NCBI GenBank assembly: GCA_030041475.1
Contig: JASHNU010000099.1
Coordinates: forward strand, 1 to 56,722
Direction of reading: 5' to 3'
Length of the DNA stretch: 56,722 bases
Origin: Candidatus Sulfotelmatobacter sp.
Lineage (GTDB): Bacteria > Acidobacteriota > Terriglobia > Terriglobales > Acidobacteriaceae
The notes below the pieces were generated by a model that did not search any database, had not been told where the DNA came from, and was given only the letters and a program-made list of their open reading frames with translations. This document shows, piece by piece, positions 26,887-37,832 of this stretch (position 1 is the stretch's first letter; the number at the start of each line of letters is the position of its first letter). A program made the translations under genes and the position numbers.

Positions 26887-28911
26887 ATGCGATTTCCATG
26901 TTTCGCCACACGGCTAGCCGCCGCTGCCTGTCTGTTCTCGATGCTGACTATGTGCTGGGCGCAGGATACGCCAGCCGCGCCCGTTCCGCAGCCGTCGCAG
27001 AAACCGTTGCCGGTGATGAACTATGCGCAGCCGGTATCGCATTTTCCCAACCCGATTGGGCCATACACATCGCGCCACCTGGCCGAGCCCAATCTTTCGA
27101 ACACGCCGCGCATTGACGGCCTGATGCACGACGGCAAGCTCTATTTGTCGCTCGGCGACGCTATCGCGCTCGCGCTCGAGAACAATCTCGATATCGCCAT
27201 CGCGCGCTATAACCTGAATATCGCCGACACTGACGTGCTGCGGGCCAAGGCCGGCGCGTCAACCCTCGGCGTGAACACGGGCATTGTGCAGAACACGCCC
27301 GGCGGCGGCGTGGGCGGACTGGGCGGCCAAGTCGGCTCGGGCACCGGCGGGACAACGCTGGGCGCGGGCGGTGCAGGCGCTGGCGCAGGAGGATTGGTCA
27401 GTTCGACGCTCGGCCTCGGACCGTTGATCACTAGTTTCGATCCGGTCCTGACGGGTTCATGGCAAAGCGACCATTTCCACATCCTCTCTAGCAGCCCGTT
27501 TACACCGACATCGGCGCAGAACACGACGACCGCTAATTTTTCGTACCTGCAGGGGTTTGGGTGGGGGACCAATCTCAGCGTGGGCTTCAATAACAGCCGC
27601 CAGACGGTTAGCAACGCTCCGTTCTCGAGCTTGAGTCCGCTAATTAATTCGAACTTTGCCTTTAAAGTTACGCAGCACTTGCTACAAGGGTTCGGATTTG
27701 CAGCCAATGATCGTTTTATCCGCATCGCCAACAACAATCGTGAGCTTTCTGATGTGGCTTTCCGGCTGCAGGTCATCACCACAGTGGACCAGATTGAGAA
27801 CATGTATTGGGACCTGGTCTACGCATATGAGAATCTGCGCGTGAAACAAGAATCCCTTGCCTTCTCGGAAAAGACGTTGTCTGACACAAAAAAGCAGGTA
27901 GAGATCGGGAGTCTGGCTCCGATCGAGGCTGTTCGTGCTCAGAGTCAAGTCGCAGCAGACGAGCAGGCACTGACTGTGGCCAAGACGAATCTGCAACTGG
28001 AACATCTCCTCATGAAGAACGCACTGAGCCGTACCTTGCACGATCCGGTACTCGCCGGAGCTGAAGTGATCCCAACTTCCACCATGGAGGTTCCGGAAAA
28101 CGAGCAGATTCAACCCACCGAAGACCTAGTCAACGATGCGTTGCGGCATCGAGCCGAACTGGTGGAGGCACGTATACAGCTCAACAGCCAGGAATTGAGT
28201 AACAAAGCCGTCCGCAGCGCGTCGCTGCCCACTCTCGACCTCTATGCTTACTACGGGGGCTACGGCCTCGGCGGCTCGCAGAACCCCACCAACGTTTGTA
28301 CAGAACCTGCCGAGCAGTTTGGCTGCGCTACCCAGAATCCCAATCCGAACCTTGGCCAGAGCCCGCTTGCACCAAACATAGGTTATTCGAGCACGCTCAA
28401 CCAACTGATTAATTCCACTGCCCCCGACAAGGGCCTGGGCCTGCAACTCAACATCCCGCTTCGCAACCGCGCAGCCCAGGCCGTACAGATTCGCTCCGAG
28501 CTCGAATATCGCCAGCTGCAAATGGCGCTGCAGCAAACAGAAAACAAAGTCAGCATCGAAGTGCGCAACGCGCAGTTCGGCCTGGAGCAGAACCGCGCCA
28601 GCGTGGCTTCGGCGCAAGCTGCCGTCGACTATGCCAGACAGTCGCTCGACGCCGAGCAGAAGAAATATCAGTTCGGCACATCGACGACCACGCTCGTGTT
28701 GCAGAACCGCAGCGCTCTGGCCAATGCCGAGTCCACATTGCTCTCGGCCATGGCGGCCTACGAGAAGCAGCGGGTTGAGCTTGATCGCGCCACCGGCACC
28801 TTGCTCGACCACAACAGCATCAGCGTCGACGACGCCGCCCGCGGACAGGTCACGCATCTGCCCAATGTTCCCTACGTTGCGCCGCGTAAGGATCTGCCGG
28901 CCGTGCAGTAG
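26887..28911 (+). CDS. TolC-family outer-membrane efflux protein, copy 1
   Basis: 674 residues with a signal peptide (1-22, cleavage after CWA). GGAG precedes ATG 26887. Two OEP domains show the typical heptad coiled coils (NNRELSDVAFRLQVITTVDQIENMYWDL; QTENKVSIEVRNAQFGLEQNRASVASAQAAVDYAR... pattern). TolC trimers form the outer-membrane and periplasmic channel of tripartite efflux or type I secretion. Unusual is a Gly-rich insertion after residue 135 (NTPGGGVGGLGG, GSGTGGTTLGAGGAG) and a length about 200 above classical TolC. No inner-membrane pump or adaptor is adjacent. Its neighbour at 29122 is a clear tandem paralogue. Confidence 0.88.
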   Translation: MRFPCFATRLAAAACLFSMLTMCWAQDTPAAPVPQPSQKPLPVMNYAQPVSHFPNPIGPYTSRHLAEPNLSNTPRIDGLMHDGKLYLSLGDAIALALENNLDIAIARYNLNIADTDVLRAKAGASTLGVNTGIVQNTPGGGVGGLGGQVGSGTGGTTLGAGGAGAGAGGLVSSTLGLGPLITSFDPVLTGSWQSDHFHILSSSPFTPTSAQNTTTANFSYLQGFGWGTNLSVGFNNSRQTVSNAPFSSLSPLINSNFAFKVTQHLLQGFGFAANDRFIRIANNNRELSDVAFRLQVITTVDQIENMYWDLVYAYENLRVKQESLAFSEKTLSDTKKQVEIGSLAPIEAVRAQSQVAADEQALTVAKTNLQLEHLLMKNALSRTLHDPVLAGAEVIPTSTMEVPENEQIQPTEDLVNDALRHRAELVEARIQLNSQELSNKAVRSASLPTLDLYAYYGGYGLGGSQNPTNVCTEPAEQFGCATQNPNPNLGQSPLAPNIGYSSTLNQLINSTAPDKGLGLQLNIPLRNRAAQAVQIRSELEYRQLQMALQQTENKVSIEVRNAQFGLEQNRASVASAQAAVDYARQSLDAEQKKYQFGTSTTTLVLQNRSALANAESTLLSAMAAYEKQRVELDRATGTLLDHNSISVDDAARGQVTHLPNVPYVAPRKDLPAVQ

Positions 28912-28933
28912 TCGGGAGTCGGGAACTTCGAAT

Positions 28934-28966
28934 CAGCGCCGCTCTCGCCAAGTAACGGCGGCGCTG
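28934..28966 (+). terminator. Hairpin after first tolC-like gene
   Basis: CAGCGCCGC (28934-28942) pairs perfectly with GCGGCGCTG (28958-28966) over a 15-base loop. Only CTTT follows, so termination would be partial and read-through into the second copy is possible. Confidence 0.55.
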
Positions 28967-29026
28967 CTTTGCCCTAAACAATTCTTTACAATCACCTCCC
29001 CGCCCATTAGGCCTTTCCCGCTAAGA

Positions 29027-29074
29027 TGAAGTGACGCTTGACCGGGTTCTGCATCCAACACTGGCGTCACTTCA
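29027..29074 (+). promoter_or_regulatory. 11-bp inverted repeat in leader of second tolC-like gene
   Basis: TGAAGTGACGC (29027-29037) and GCGTCACTTCA (29064-29074) are exact complements over a 26-base loop, ending 47 bases before ATG 29122. It could be a leader stem-loop or a DNA operator. Its arms differ from those of the repeat before copy 1. Confidence 0.55.
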
Positions 29075-29121
29075 GTCTATTACCAAGCGATGCGTGTCGC
29101 TCTCATGCAAGGAGAATCCAC

Positions 29122-31245
29122 ATGTTTTCAGCGCGTTTGAGTTCCGGGCCCCGGAGTTTCTTCGTACGCTTGTCCGTGCGGTATGCGGCTTTCATTGTTC
29201 TGCTAAGCGCGGTTCCAGCCACGGTATGGGCGCAGCAGGCGCCCCCACAGTCGCCTTCTACAGCAGCGCTGCCGGCCGAGCCGCAAGCCGTTCATCTGAA
29301 AGACTACTCGAAGCCGAACTCGCCGTTCCCGAACCTGCTAAAGCCGTATGCCCCGCAGGAAATCGCGCAGCCGAATCTGAGCAACTCGCCGCGCATCGAC
29401 ACACTGATGCACGATGGCAAGGTCTATCTCTCGATTGACGACGCGGTCGCGCTGACGCTCGAAAACAATCTCGATATTGATATCGCCCGCTACAACCTCA
29501 ACATCGCCGACACCGACTATTTGCGCGCAAAATCGGGTGGCACTGTTCTCGGCGTCAACGCCGGCATCGTGCAGAACACGCCCGGCGGCGGCGTAGGCGG
29601 CCTCGGCGGCACCGTCGGATCAGGCACAGGCGGCACGACCGTCGCCGCCAGCGGCATCGGCACCGGCACCAACGGCTTAGCGCAGTCTACCCTCGGCATC
29701 GGTGCACCCATCACGGCATTCGATCCCCAGGTGACCAGCACGCTCCAAGTCGACAAAGACAATACCGAATCAGTCAGTGCGCTGAGTCCTGTGCCCGTCA
29801 TCGCCCAGAATACGTACACAGCGAACTTTGCCTACACGCAGGGATTTCAATGGGGGACAGCTCTGTCACTGGGGTTCAACAACACGCACATCACCACCAA
29901 CAACACGACAACTCTGATCACCCCTCAAATCAGCTCAAACTTCCAATTCAGAGTCACCCAGAACCTGCTGCAAGGTTTTGGTTCTTTGCCCAACCGGCGC
30001 TTCATCAGCATCGCCAAGAACAACCGCGAAATCTCTGACGTAGCATTCCGCCTGCAAATCATCACCACGGTCGATCAGATCGAAGACATGTACTGGGACC
30101 TGGTTTACGCTTACGAAAACGTCAGGGTGCAGAAGGAGGCTCTGGCCTATGCCCAGAAAGCGCTGGCTGACTCGCAACAGCAAGCCAAGGTTGGTACCGT
30201 GCCGCCCATTCAGGTGGTGAGCGCCGAGAGCACGGTGGCCACTGATCAGCAGAATCTCATTCTCGCCCAGAACAACCTGCAACTGGAGCAGCTCTTGATG
30301 AAAAATGCCGTCAGCCGCAGCATCGAAGATCCGATCTTCGCGGAAGCCGACGTGATTCCCACCTCGATCATGCAACTGCCGCAGGAAGAGCCGGTCATCC
30401 CGATTCAGGATCTTATCGCTCAGGCGATCAATCATCGCGCAGAGTTGGTCGAGTCGCGCATCGATCTGAATTCCCGCGATCTCAGCGCGAAGGCAGTGCG
30501 GAACGACCTTCTGCCTTCGCTGCAGGCATTTGCCTACTATGGCGGATCGGGCGTCGGAGGAGACCTCAACCCGCTTTGCAAGACCACCACCAGCAGCGGC
30601 ACCGTCCCTTGTTTTGAATCGCAAACTGCTCCTCCCCCATTCAAGAACGGGGGGCCAGTGAGCTTTCCCAGCACGCTCAACCAGTTGATCAACTCGACTG
30701 CTCCCGACAAAGGATTTGGCTTGAGCTTGAGCATTCCCTTACGCAACCGCGAGGCCCAAGCCAATCAGATTCGCGCCGATCTGGAATACCGCCAGGCAGA
30801 GGTTCGCCTTCACCAGCTCGAAAACCAGGTGCGCATCGAGGTGCGCAATGCCCAGTTTGATGTGAAGCAGAACCGCGCCGCAGTGCAGGCCGCGCAGGCG
30901 GCGGTCGACTTCGCCCGCCAGACCCTTGATGCCGATCAGCAGAAACTGAAAGTCGGGTTGACCACGCAGACGGCGATTCTGCAGGATGCATCCACGCTCA
31001 CTACGTCCGAATCCAGCCTGGTCTCGGCGAAGGCGGCATACGAAAAGTCCCGCATCGAGCTTGACCGTGCTACGGGTTTGTTGCTCGACCATGCCGGAAT
31101 TGATGTTGCCGACGCTACCCGCGGGCAGGTCACGCATTTACCCAATGTCCCCTATGTCGCGCCGCGCACCGACGTTACGCCTACAGGGCAGCCCGCGCCG
31201 CCGTCGCAAACGAGCCAACCGCAGCAGCAGGGCGGACAGATGTAG
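29122..31245 (+). CDS. TolC-family outer-membrane efflux protein, copy 2
   Basis: 707 residues from ATG 29122, chosen because AAGGAG lies eight bases upstream and a signal peptide follows (VRYAAFIVLLSAVPATVWA). It aligns with copy 1 over its whole length: NLSNSPRIDTLMHDGKVYLS, the same Gly-rich insertion (NTPGGGVGGLGGTVGSGTGG), ITTVDQIEDMYWDLVYAYEN and the ending RGQVTHLPNVPYVAPR. A Pro/Gln-rich tail is longer here. Both are outer-membrane channel components. The tandem pair arose by duplication and has diverged mainly in the loop between helices (ICKTTTSS-like Cys-containing insertion versus NVCTEPAEQFGC). The transported substrate is unknown. Confidence 0.88.
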   Translation: MFSARLSSGPRSFFVRLSVRYAAFIVLLSAVPATVWAQQAPPQSPSTAALPAEPQAVHLKDYSKPNSPFPNLLKPYAPQEIAQPNLSNSPRIDTLMHDGKVYLSIDDAVALTLENNLDIDIARYNLNIADTDYLRAKSGGTVLGVNAGIVQNTPGGGVGGLGGTVGSGTGGTTVAASGIGTGTNGLAQSTLGIGAPITAFDPQVTSTLQVDKDNTESVSALSPVPVIAQNTYTANFAYTQGFQWGTALSLGFNNTHITTNNTTTLITPQISSNFQFRVTQNLLQGFGSLPNRRFISIAKNNREISDVAFRLQIITTVDQIEDMYWDLVYAYENVRVQKEALAYAQKALADSQQQAKVGTVPPIQVVSAESTVATDQQNLILAQNNLQLEQLLMKNAVSRSIEDPIFAEADVIPTSIMQLPQEEPVIPIQDLIAQAINHRAELVESRIDLNSRDLSAKAVRNDLLPSLQAFAYYGGSGVGGDLNPLCKTTTSSGTVPCFESQTAPPPFKNGGPVSFPSTLNQLINSTAPDKGFGLSLSIPLRNREAQANQIRADLEYRQAEVRLHQLENQVRIEVRNAQFDVKQNRAAVQAAQAAVDFARQTLDADQQKLKVGLTTQTAILQDASTLTTSESSLVSAKAAYEKSRIELDRATGLLLDHAGIDVADATRGQVTHLPNVPYVAPRTDVTPTGQPAPPSQTSQPQQQGGQM

Positions 31246-31293
31246 CTGTTTCTTCATTCCGCGTGCGCGGGAGGAACGTGTATCCTTCCTCCC

Positions 31294-32130
31294 GTGAACC
31301 TGTCGATCGTCGTCATCACGCACAACGAGGAGGCAAATATCGGTCGCACGCTCGAAAGCGTGCTGCCGCTCGTCGCCGACGGCAAGGGAGAGATCATCGT
31401 CGTCGATTCAGGTTCGACCGACCGCACCGTCGAAATCGCAAGATCGTTCGGCGCAAAAGTGTTCGTCGAAGAATGGAAGGGATTCGCCGCACAGAAGAAT
31501 TCGGCAATAGACAAGGCGGCAGGAGATTGGATTCTGAGTTTGGATGCGGACGAAGAAGTGGACCGCGACCTAGGACAGCTAATCCGGTTTATCATCTCAG
31601 AAAGAAAGCCGCATCCCAAACAAGAGCTCTTGACCGCGATGGGCGTGGCGCTTCCAAAAGCCGACGCCAACGGTTATTGGATGCGTCGAAGGAACAAATT
31701 TCTTGGCCGCTGGATCGAGCACGGTGGCTACTGGTCCGATCCGAAGCTGCGGCTCTTCCGCCGCGGCGCCGGTCGCTTCGAGAGTCGACTGGTGCACGAG
31801 GACGTTCACGTCGAAGGCCAGACTTCAAGGCTCGTCGACGGGGCCATCATTCACCACTCCTACCCCACCCTCTCCGACTACATCGAGCACATGAACCGCT
31901 ACTCCTCCCTGGGCGCAGAGATGGTCGTGGCCAACGGTCCGGTTCGCTTCAGTTTTATCAACATCGTGCTGCGGCCGCTGTTCACGTTTATCTATAACTA
32001 TTTTTTCCGTCTCGGCTTTCTCGACGGTCGCGAGGGCTTGCTGCTGCATCTGTACCATGCGGTCTACGTTTCGTGGAAGTACGCCAAGGCGTGGGAGTTG
32101 TCGCGCAATCAAGCCATTACGAAAACCTGA
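31294..32130 (+). CDS. Glycosyltransferase family 2, WaaE/KdtX-like
   Basis: 278 residues from GTG 31294. GT-A fold: SIVVITHNEEANIGRTLES at the N-terminus, IVVDSGSTDRT, and the metal-binding D-x-D at LSLDADEE (84-86). GYWMRRRNKFLGRWI and RLVHEDV match the WaaE/KdtX branch, which adds sugars (often glucose) to lipopolysaccharide core heptose on the cytoplasmic face. The C-terminus has an amphipathic or hydrophobic segment (FINIVLRPLFTFIYNYFF) for membrane association. It follows the TolC pair by 48 bases. No other LPS genes are close. Confidence 0.88.
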   Translation: MNLSIVVITHNEEANIGRTLESVLPLVADGKGEIIVVDSGSTDRTVEIARSFGAKVFVEEWKGFAAQKNSAIDKAAGDWILSLDADEEVDRDLGQLIRFIISERKPHPKQELLTAMGVALPKADANGYWMRRRNKFLGRWIEHGGYWSDPKLRLFRRGAGRFESRLVHEDVHVEGQTSRLVDGAIIHHSYPTLSDYIEHMNRYSSLGAEMVVANGPVRFSFINIVLRPLFTFIYNYFFRLGFLDGREGLLLHLYHAVYVSWKYAKAWELSRNQAITKT

Positions 32131-32244
32131 CCGACCGGTCGTCCCGATCTCCGTCAGTCACCTTGCCCGATTGCGCCCGCTTCCCTATGATCTAGGTGAG
32201 ATCGCCGGGGTTCGCGGGGTTTGAACAGATAGGCTGAAGAAATA

Positions 32245-34041
<1,797 letters not shown>

Positions 34042-34130
34042 AGCTTTCTGTGCGCTTAAGCTGCAGATTGCGCTTCTACTCGAGACAATTCATCCCCGAG
34101 CGACACAACCCTTCCGCGTGCAATGAACGG

Positions 34131-34168
34131 CCAAACCGCCTGTCTGGCGGCCACTTTGGGGCTTTTTT
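34131..34168 (+). terminator. Intrinsic terminator after mutase gene
   Basis: CCGCC (34136-34140), loop TGTCT, GGCGG (34146-34150), with outer pairing CCAAA/TTTGG across a bulge, then GGGGC and six T (34163-34168). Good intrinsic terminator for the 32245 gene. Confidence 0.75.
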
Positions 34169-34241
34169 AACGTGACCCTCGTAACGGCAAAACGACCTTT
34201 GATCGCTGGAGTCGGGACCACGTCTGCCGATCTGCCTGGCA

Positions 34242-35165
34242 ATGGCAATGCTGTCTCATCGGAAGCCTTGGTCCGCTGCTCTGGTCCTCGCCGTTATCCC
34301 CTGTGTTTCCGTCGCCGGCCGCTCGAACGAGACTCCAGCCGCCTCTTTTCGGACGGGTACCTCCGAGGTGCGAATCGTCTTTTTTGCAACCGACCAAGAC
34401 AATCACCCGGTCGAGACGATCGACAGGGATGATTTCGCGGTGGTCGACAGCGGGATGGTGATCCGCGAATTCCGGAGCCTGGAGCGGACGCAGGAAACCA
34501 GTCTCCACATAGTGGTATTGGTAGATGCGAGCGGATCGGTTACGCCACGCTTCCATGCGAGCATGGAGAACGCGCTGCAGGTGGTTTCGCGGGAGTCATC
34601 GACCAGCGGCGATGATTTTTCCCTGCTGTCGTTCTCGGGATTGCACCCGGATCTGCTCTGCGCCAGGGATTGCGGCACGCCGTCGGCGCAACAGAAGCTT
34701 CTCGCAATACAGTCGGCGGGAGCAACGCCCCTGTTCGATGCCTTGGTTTACGCCGCTCATTTGATCTCAAGCCGCCACACTCCGGGAGCACGAGACGTCC
34801 TGATTCTGTTTTCTGATGGCGAAGACACCATCAGCCGAAGCTCCGGCGAAGACGCTGTGGATGCCGTCACTGCCAGCGGCGCCGCACTCTACACCGTCGA
34901 TTTGAACGAACCGGGGACCGAGTCCAGAGGAAGTCTCGTTCTCCGGCGCGTCGCCGAGGCCAGCGGAGGACGGTCCTTTTCAATGCAAGAGGGTGCCGCC
35001 AAGGTATTGGCGAGCATTCTTGCGGACTTGCGCGCTTCTTACATCGTCACCTATCCACTTCCCAACCGAACGATTGGATCTCACTCTCTACGAATTCTTC
35101 CCAAACATAACCTGAACCTGCGATTTCATTGCCGGAGAAACTACTTCTATGAAGAAATCCCGTAA
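34242..35165 (+). CDS. Secreted VWFA-domain protein
   Basis: 307 residues with a signal peptide (1-25, cleavage near SVA). A short Ig-like lead (EVRIVFFATDQDNHPVETI) precedes a von Willebrand A domain with the metal-ion site DASGS (95-99), TPLFDALVYAA and LILFSDGEDT. Acidobacteria carry many such VWFA-related secreted proteins, thought to mediate surface adhesion or complex assembly. Its last 17 bases overlap the start of the next gene, so the two are translationally coupled. Confidence 0.82.
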   Translation: MAMLSHRKPWSAALVLAVIPCVSVAGRSNETPAASFRTGTSEVRIVFFATDQDNHPVETIDRDDFAVVDSGMVIREFRSLERTQETSLHIVVLVDASGSVTPRFHASMENALQVVSRESSTSGDDFSLLSFSGLHPDLLCARDCGTPSAQQKLLAIQSAGATPLFDALVYAAHLISSRHTPGARDVLILFSDGEDTISRSSGEDAVDAVTASGAALYTVDLNEPGTESRGSLVLRRVAEASGGRSFSMQEGAAKVLASILADLRASYIVTYPLPNRTIGSHSLRILPKHNLNLRFHCRRNYFYEEIP

Positions 35166-35628
35166 TCTGCGAGCTCTCACTCTTCTATGGCCGGTCGTGG
35201 CTGTTTGCGGCCTTTATGCCGCCCCATCAGAGCAATTCGGATCTTATCAACACGGGACGGTCGTGAGAATGCGAATGACCGACTGTCTGCCCGGTCGTCA
35301 CAGATTCATGGTCGCGCTCGGAGGTCCTGCCACTCCGGCGAGCCCGGATGTGTGCCCTGAGTACACACTCGTCTCCGAGAAGGTCGTGTTTGTGATCGTG
35401 GGCCGGTCTTCGGATCAATTGGTTCCACTCGCCGATGTCGTTGACTTCCGCGTGCACAACAGCGAGATCGCTCTGCGCGTGGACGATGCCCCCCGCGAAA
35501 GCAAGTTCAACGTCAAGGAAATGATTCTGCGCTCCGACTGGGATCTGGGTCAAAAGCGCCTGCCGAACGAACAGAACGCCCAGCCGCAACCCGTGGGCAG
35601 CGGTCTGGCCATGCGAGCTGCAAACTAG
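35149..35628 (+). CDS. Exported hypothetical protein coupled to VWFA gene
   Basis: 159 residues with a short signal peptide (LTLLWPVVAVCGLYAAP). Two Cys (DCLPGRH and DVCPEYT) could form a disulfide, and a beta-rich central region (VVFVIVGRSSDQLVPLADVVDFRV) follows. No family recognised. The start ATG 35149 lies inside the VWFA gene, overlapping it by 17 bases, so the pair are probably partners in the periplasm or at the surface. Confidence 0.65.
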   Translation: MKKSRNLRALTLLWPVVAVCGLYAAPSEQFGSYQHGTVVRMRMTDCLPGRHRFMVALGGPATPASPDVCPEYTLVSEKVVFVIVGRSSDQLVPLADVVDFRVHNSEIALRVDDAPRESKFNVKEMILRSDWDLGQKRLPNEQNAQPQPVGSGLAMRAAN

Positions 35629-35740
35629 CACAGCTTTAGGGACGGTTCCGAAACGCTATGGAATAGTCGCAACGCCATGGCGCTTCGGGACCGCTGTCGC
35701 TCGTTCCTGCACTCTTCTTCCCGATTTCGCGTCCCGATGC

Positions 35741-36961
35741 CTAGCGAATCGCCTCCATGGCACGTTCCAGCAGGGTTTGGAAGCGCTGCGACGCTTCCTC
35801 GAACAATTTCTTCGCGGGCGGGCTCTCGCCCCATCCGTGCACCGAGTTTGCGGCGATAATGATTGCCCGTCCGTTCTTCGGGTTGAGAACGAACAGCGCC
35901 ATGAAACCTGCCTGGTGCCCAGAGTGGCTGACGAAGGTCATTGTCCTGTCGCCTGTGCCGCGCGGATACAGAAAAAATGACAAGCCCACCGAAACCGGCT
36001 GCGCCCAGCCCTCCTCCGTGATCGGAATCACTGGTTGCCACATCTCTTCAATCGACTTGCGATCGAGCACCGCACTCGCGCCCGGCGTGGAGTTCGTTCC
36101 TGCAAGGAAGCTGATCCACTTCGCTAGATCCTCCAGCGGAGCATTGAGCCCGCCATTGGGCGTCGTGGTCCCCGTGTCGAACTCACGCGGGTAAGGACGC
36201 ACAATTTCATGACCCTTTTCATCCAATACAATTTCATAGCTATCGGCACGATCCGCCGCCAGGTGATAAGGGCTAACGTTATAAAAAGTGTGTGTCATGC
36301 CCAGGGGCGTGAGAATGTTTTTCTGTACATACACCTGATAAGGATCGCCGGTAATCGCCTCAATAACTCGCGCAAGATAGATGAAACCGGGATTTGAATA
36401 CTGAAACTTTGCGCCCGGCGCGAACGCGAGCTCCTGGTAGGGCATCATGGCCACCAGTTGCGACCACTCTGTTGGTTCGAACGGCTCCCACGCCTTGCCC
36501 TGTTTGTAAGGCCATGTTGGACCTTGAAAGCCTGCGGTATGCGACAGAAGATGGCGGATGGTGACGCGCGAGATGCCGTTGTCCTCACTGTGAACGCGGG
36601 CCAGTTCGGGCACGTACTTCAGAATGGGATCGTCGAGCGAGAGCTTGCCCCGATCGCGCAATTGCATGATAGCCACGGCCGTCAGGGTCTTCGTGATCGA
36701 TCCCCAGTGAAAAACGGTGTTCTTGTCGACGGGCTGCTTCATGGCCGTGTCGGCCATGCCGTAGGTTTCTGAATCGGTGATTCGTCCCTGGTCCAGGACG
36801 ACGTAGGAGGCTCCCACAGTCTGGTCGGCCTGCACAAACTCGCGGAAAGCGGTGGCGAAGGAAGATTGCTGCGCGGCGAGGGGAAATGCCGCGGCCGCCA
36901 CGATCACAAACAGCCAAAGTGCAACTCGAGTGGTTCCGAGAAGTGACACGTTGTGTGGCAC
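35741..36961 (-). CDS. Class C beta-lactamase-like serine hydrolase, exported
   Basis: 406 residues with a signal peptide (about 1-30, FPLAAQQ). The serine beta-lactamase/PBP fold shows the Ser-x-x-Lys at SITK (88-91), a Tyr-Ser-Asn box (FQYSNPGFIYL) and a third motif HSGHQAGF. Members act as carboxypeptidases, esterases or peptidases; few are true lactamases. Third gene of a minus-strand run after the BNR protein and DUF169 gene (gap 17 bases), so a shared operon is likely. Substrate unknown. Confidence 0.88.
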   Translation of the reverse strand: MPHNVSLLGTTRVALWLFVIVAAAAFPLAAQQSSFATAFREFVQADQTVGASYVVLDQGRITDSETYGMADTAMKQPVDKNTVFHWGSITKTLTAVAIMQLRDRGKLSLDDPILKYVPELARVHSEDNGISRVTIRHLLSHTAGFQGPTWPYKQGKAWEPFEPTEWSQLVAMMPYQELAFAPGAKFQYSNPGFIYLARVIEAITGDPYQVYVQKNILTPLGMTHTFYNVSPYHLAADRADSYEIVLDEKGHEIVRPYPREFDTGTTTPNGGLNAPLEDLAKWISFLAGTNSTPGASAVLDRKSIEEMWQPVIPITEEGWAQPVSVGLSFFLYPRGTGDRTMTFVSHSGHQAGFMALFVLNPKNGRAIIIAANSVHGWGESPPAKKLFEEASQRFQTLLERAMEAIR

Positions 36962-36978
36962 GTTGAGCTCCCGCCCAG

Positions 36979-37797
36979 CTAGCCTTTTTTGTTCGAGGCC
37001 GTCGCCTCGCGCTCTCTCAGGTTCTGCATTAGCGCCTTGTACGTTGCAGGCATGGTCACCGTTTCACGCATGGCAACGGTAATCGGGTAGCGCGTTCCAC
37101 CTTTGTGCGTGCCTTCCAGTCCTTCGACGATTTCGCGCGCGTACGCCCACGGAAAAGCGAAAGCCATTTCGTTATCCTGCGCCATGCCGAAGACGCGGTC
37201 GCCGTTACAGGGAAGAATCACCTTCGGCTCGTTGGTGGTGAGAGTCTGGATGACGATCTCGGCGCAATCGAGCCGGCCACCACTGGTTGAAACGACGCGT
37301 CCCCCGCGCTTGTAGAGCGAGGCATGCACCAGCCGCAGCACCTGCGCGCTATTGGCGTACACGCAAACCACTTGCGGCTCGAACGTCGTACGGTTCAGCG
37401 GCGCGACGCAGACGTAGTCGTACGCGCCTGGTTCAAATCTCCACGCGCTGGCCTCCAGACTTGTCGCAGCAGACTCGTCTTTGCAATACATCCCCACGGA
37501 GACGCATCCCTTCAGATACTCCTCGGTTGGCTTGTAGAATCCGAACGCGATCGCCGCGAGCGGGCAAATTACATCTTCTCTGCCCACGGCGATGGCCCAT
37601 CCATAGCGCCGCGCCACGCCGATCGACTGGCACACGATCCATTGCTCACCCATGGCTTTGCTGGGAATTTTCACGCCTTCCGGAATTGCCTCCCCGGGCT
37701 TGAGCATGCGGATCGCGAGCGGGAACGTATCCGGGCGCACATAACGCGCGAGGGCTTCATCGAGCAGCCGCAGGGTTCGAGCGACATCTTCGTTCAT
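36979..37797 (-). CDS. DUF169 family protein
   Basis: 272 residues. The pattern VKIPSKAMGEQWIVCQSIGVARRYGW, then ICPLAAIAFGF with Cys and YLKGCVSVGMYC, and later VILPCNGDRVFG, matches the uncharacterised DUF169/COG2043 family with its conserved Cys positions. Function unknown; several members sit near metal or one-carbon genes. No signal peptide. It lies between the BNR protein (35-base gap) and the serine hydrolase (17-base gap) on the same strand. Confidence 0.7.
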   Translation of the reverse strand: MNEDVARTLRLLDEALARYVRPDTFPLAIRMLKPGEAIPEGVKIPSKAMGEQWIVCQSIGVARRYGWAIAVGREDVICPLAAIAFGFYKPTEEYLKGCVSVGMYCKDESAATSLEASAWRFEPGAYDYVCVAPLNRTTFEPQVVCVYANSAQVLRLVHASLYKRGGRVVSTSGGRLDCAEIVIQTLTTNEPKVILPCNGDRVFGMAQDNEMAFAFPWAYAREIVEGLEGTHKGGTRYPITVAMRETVTMPATYKALMQNLREREATASNKKG

Positions 37798-37832
37798 AAG
37801 AAAAAGTCCTCATTCGTACCAGCAAGCCGTTC

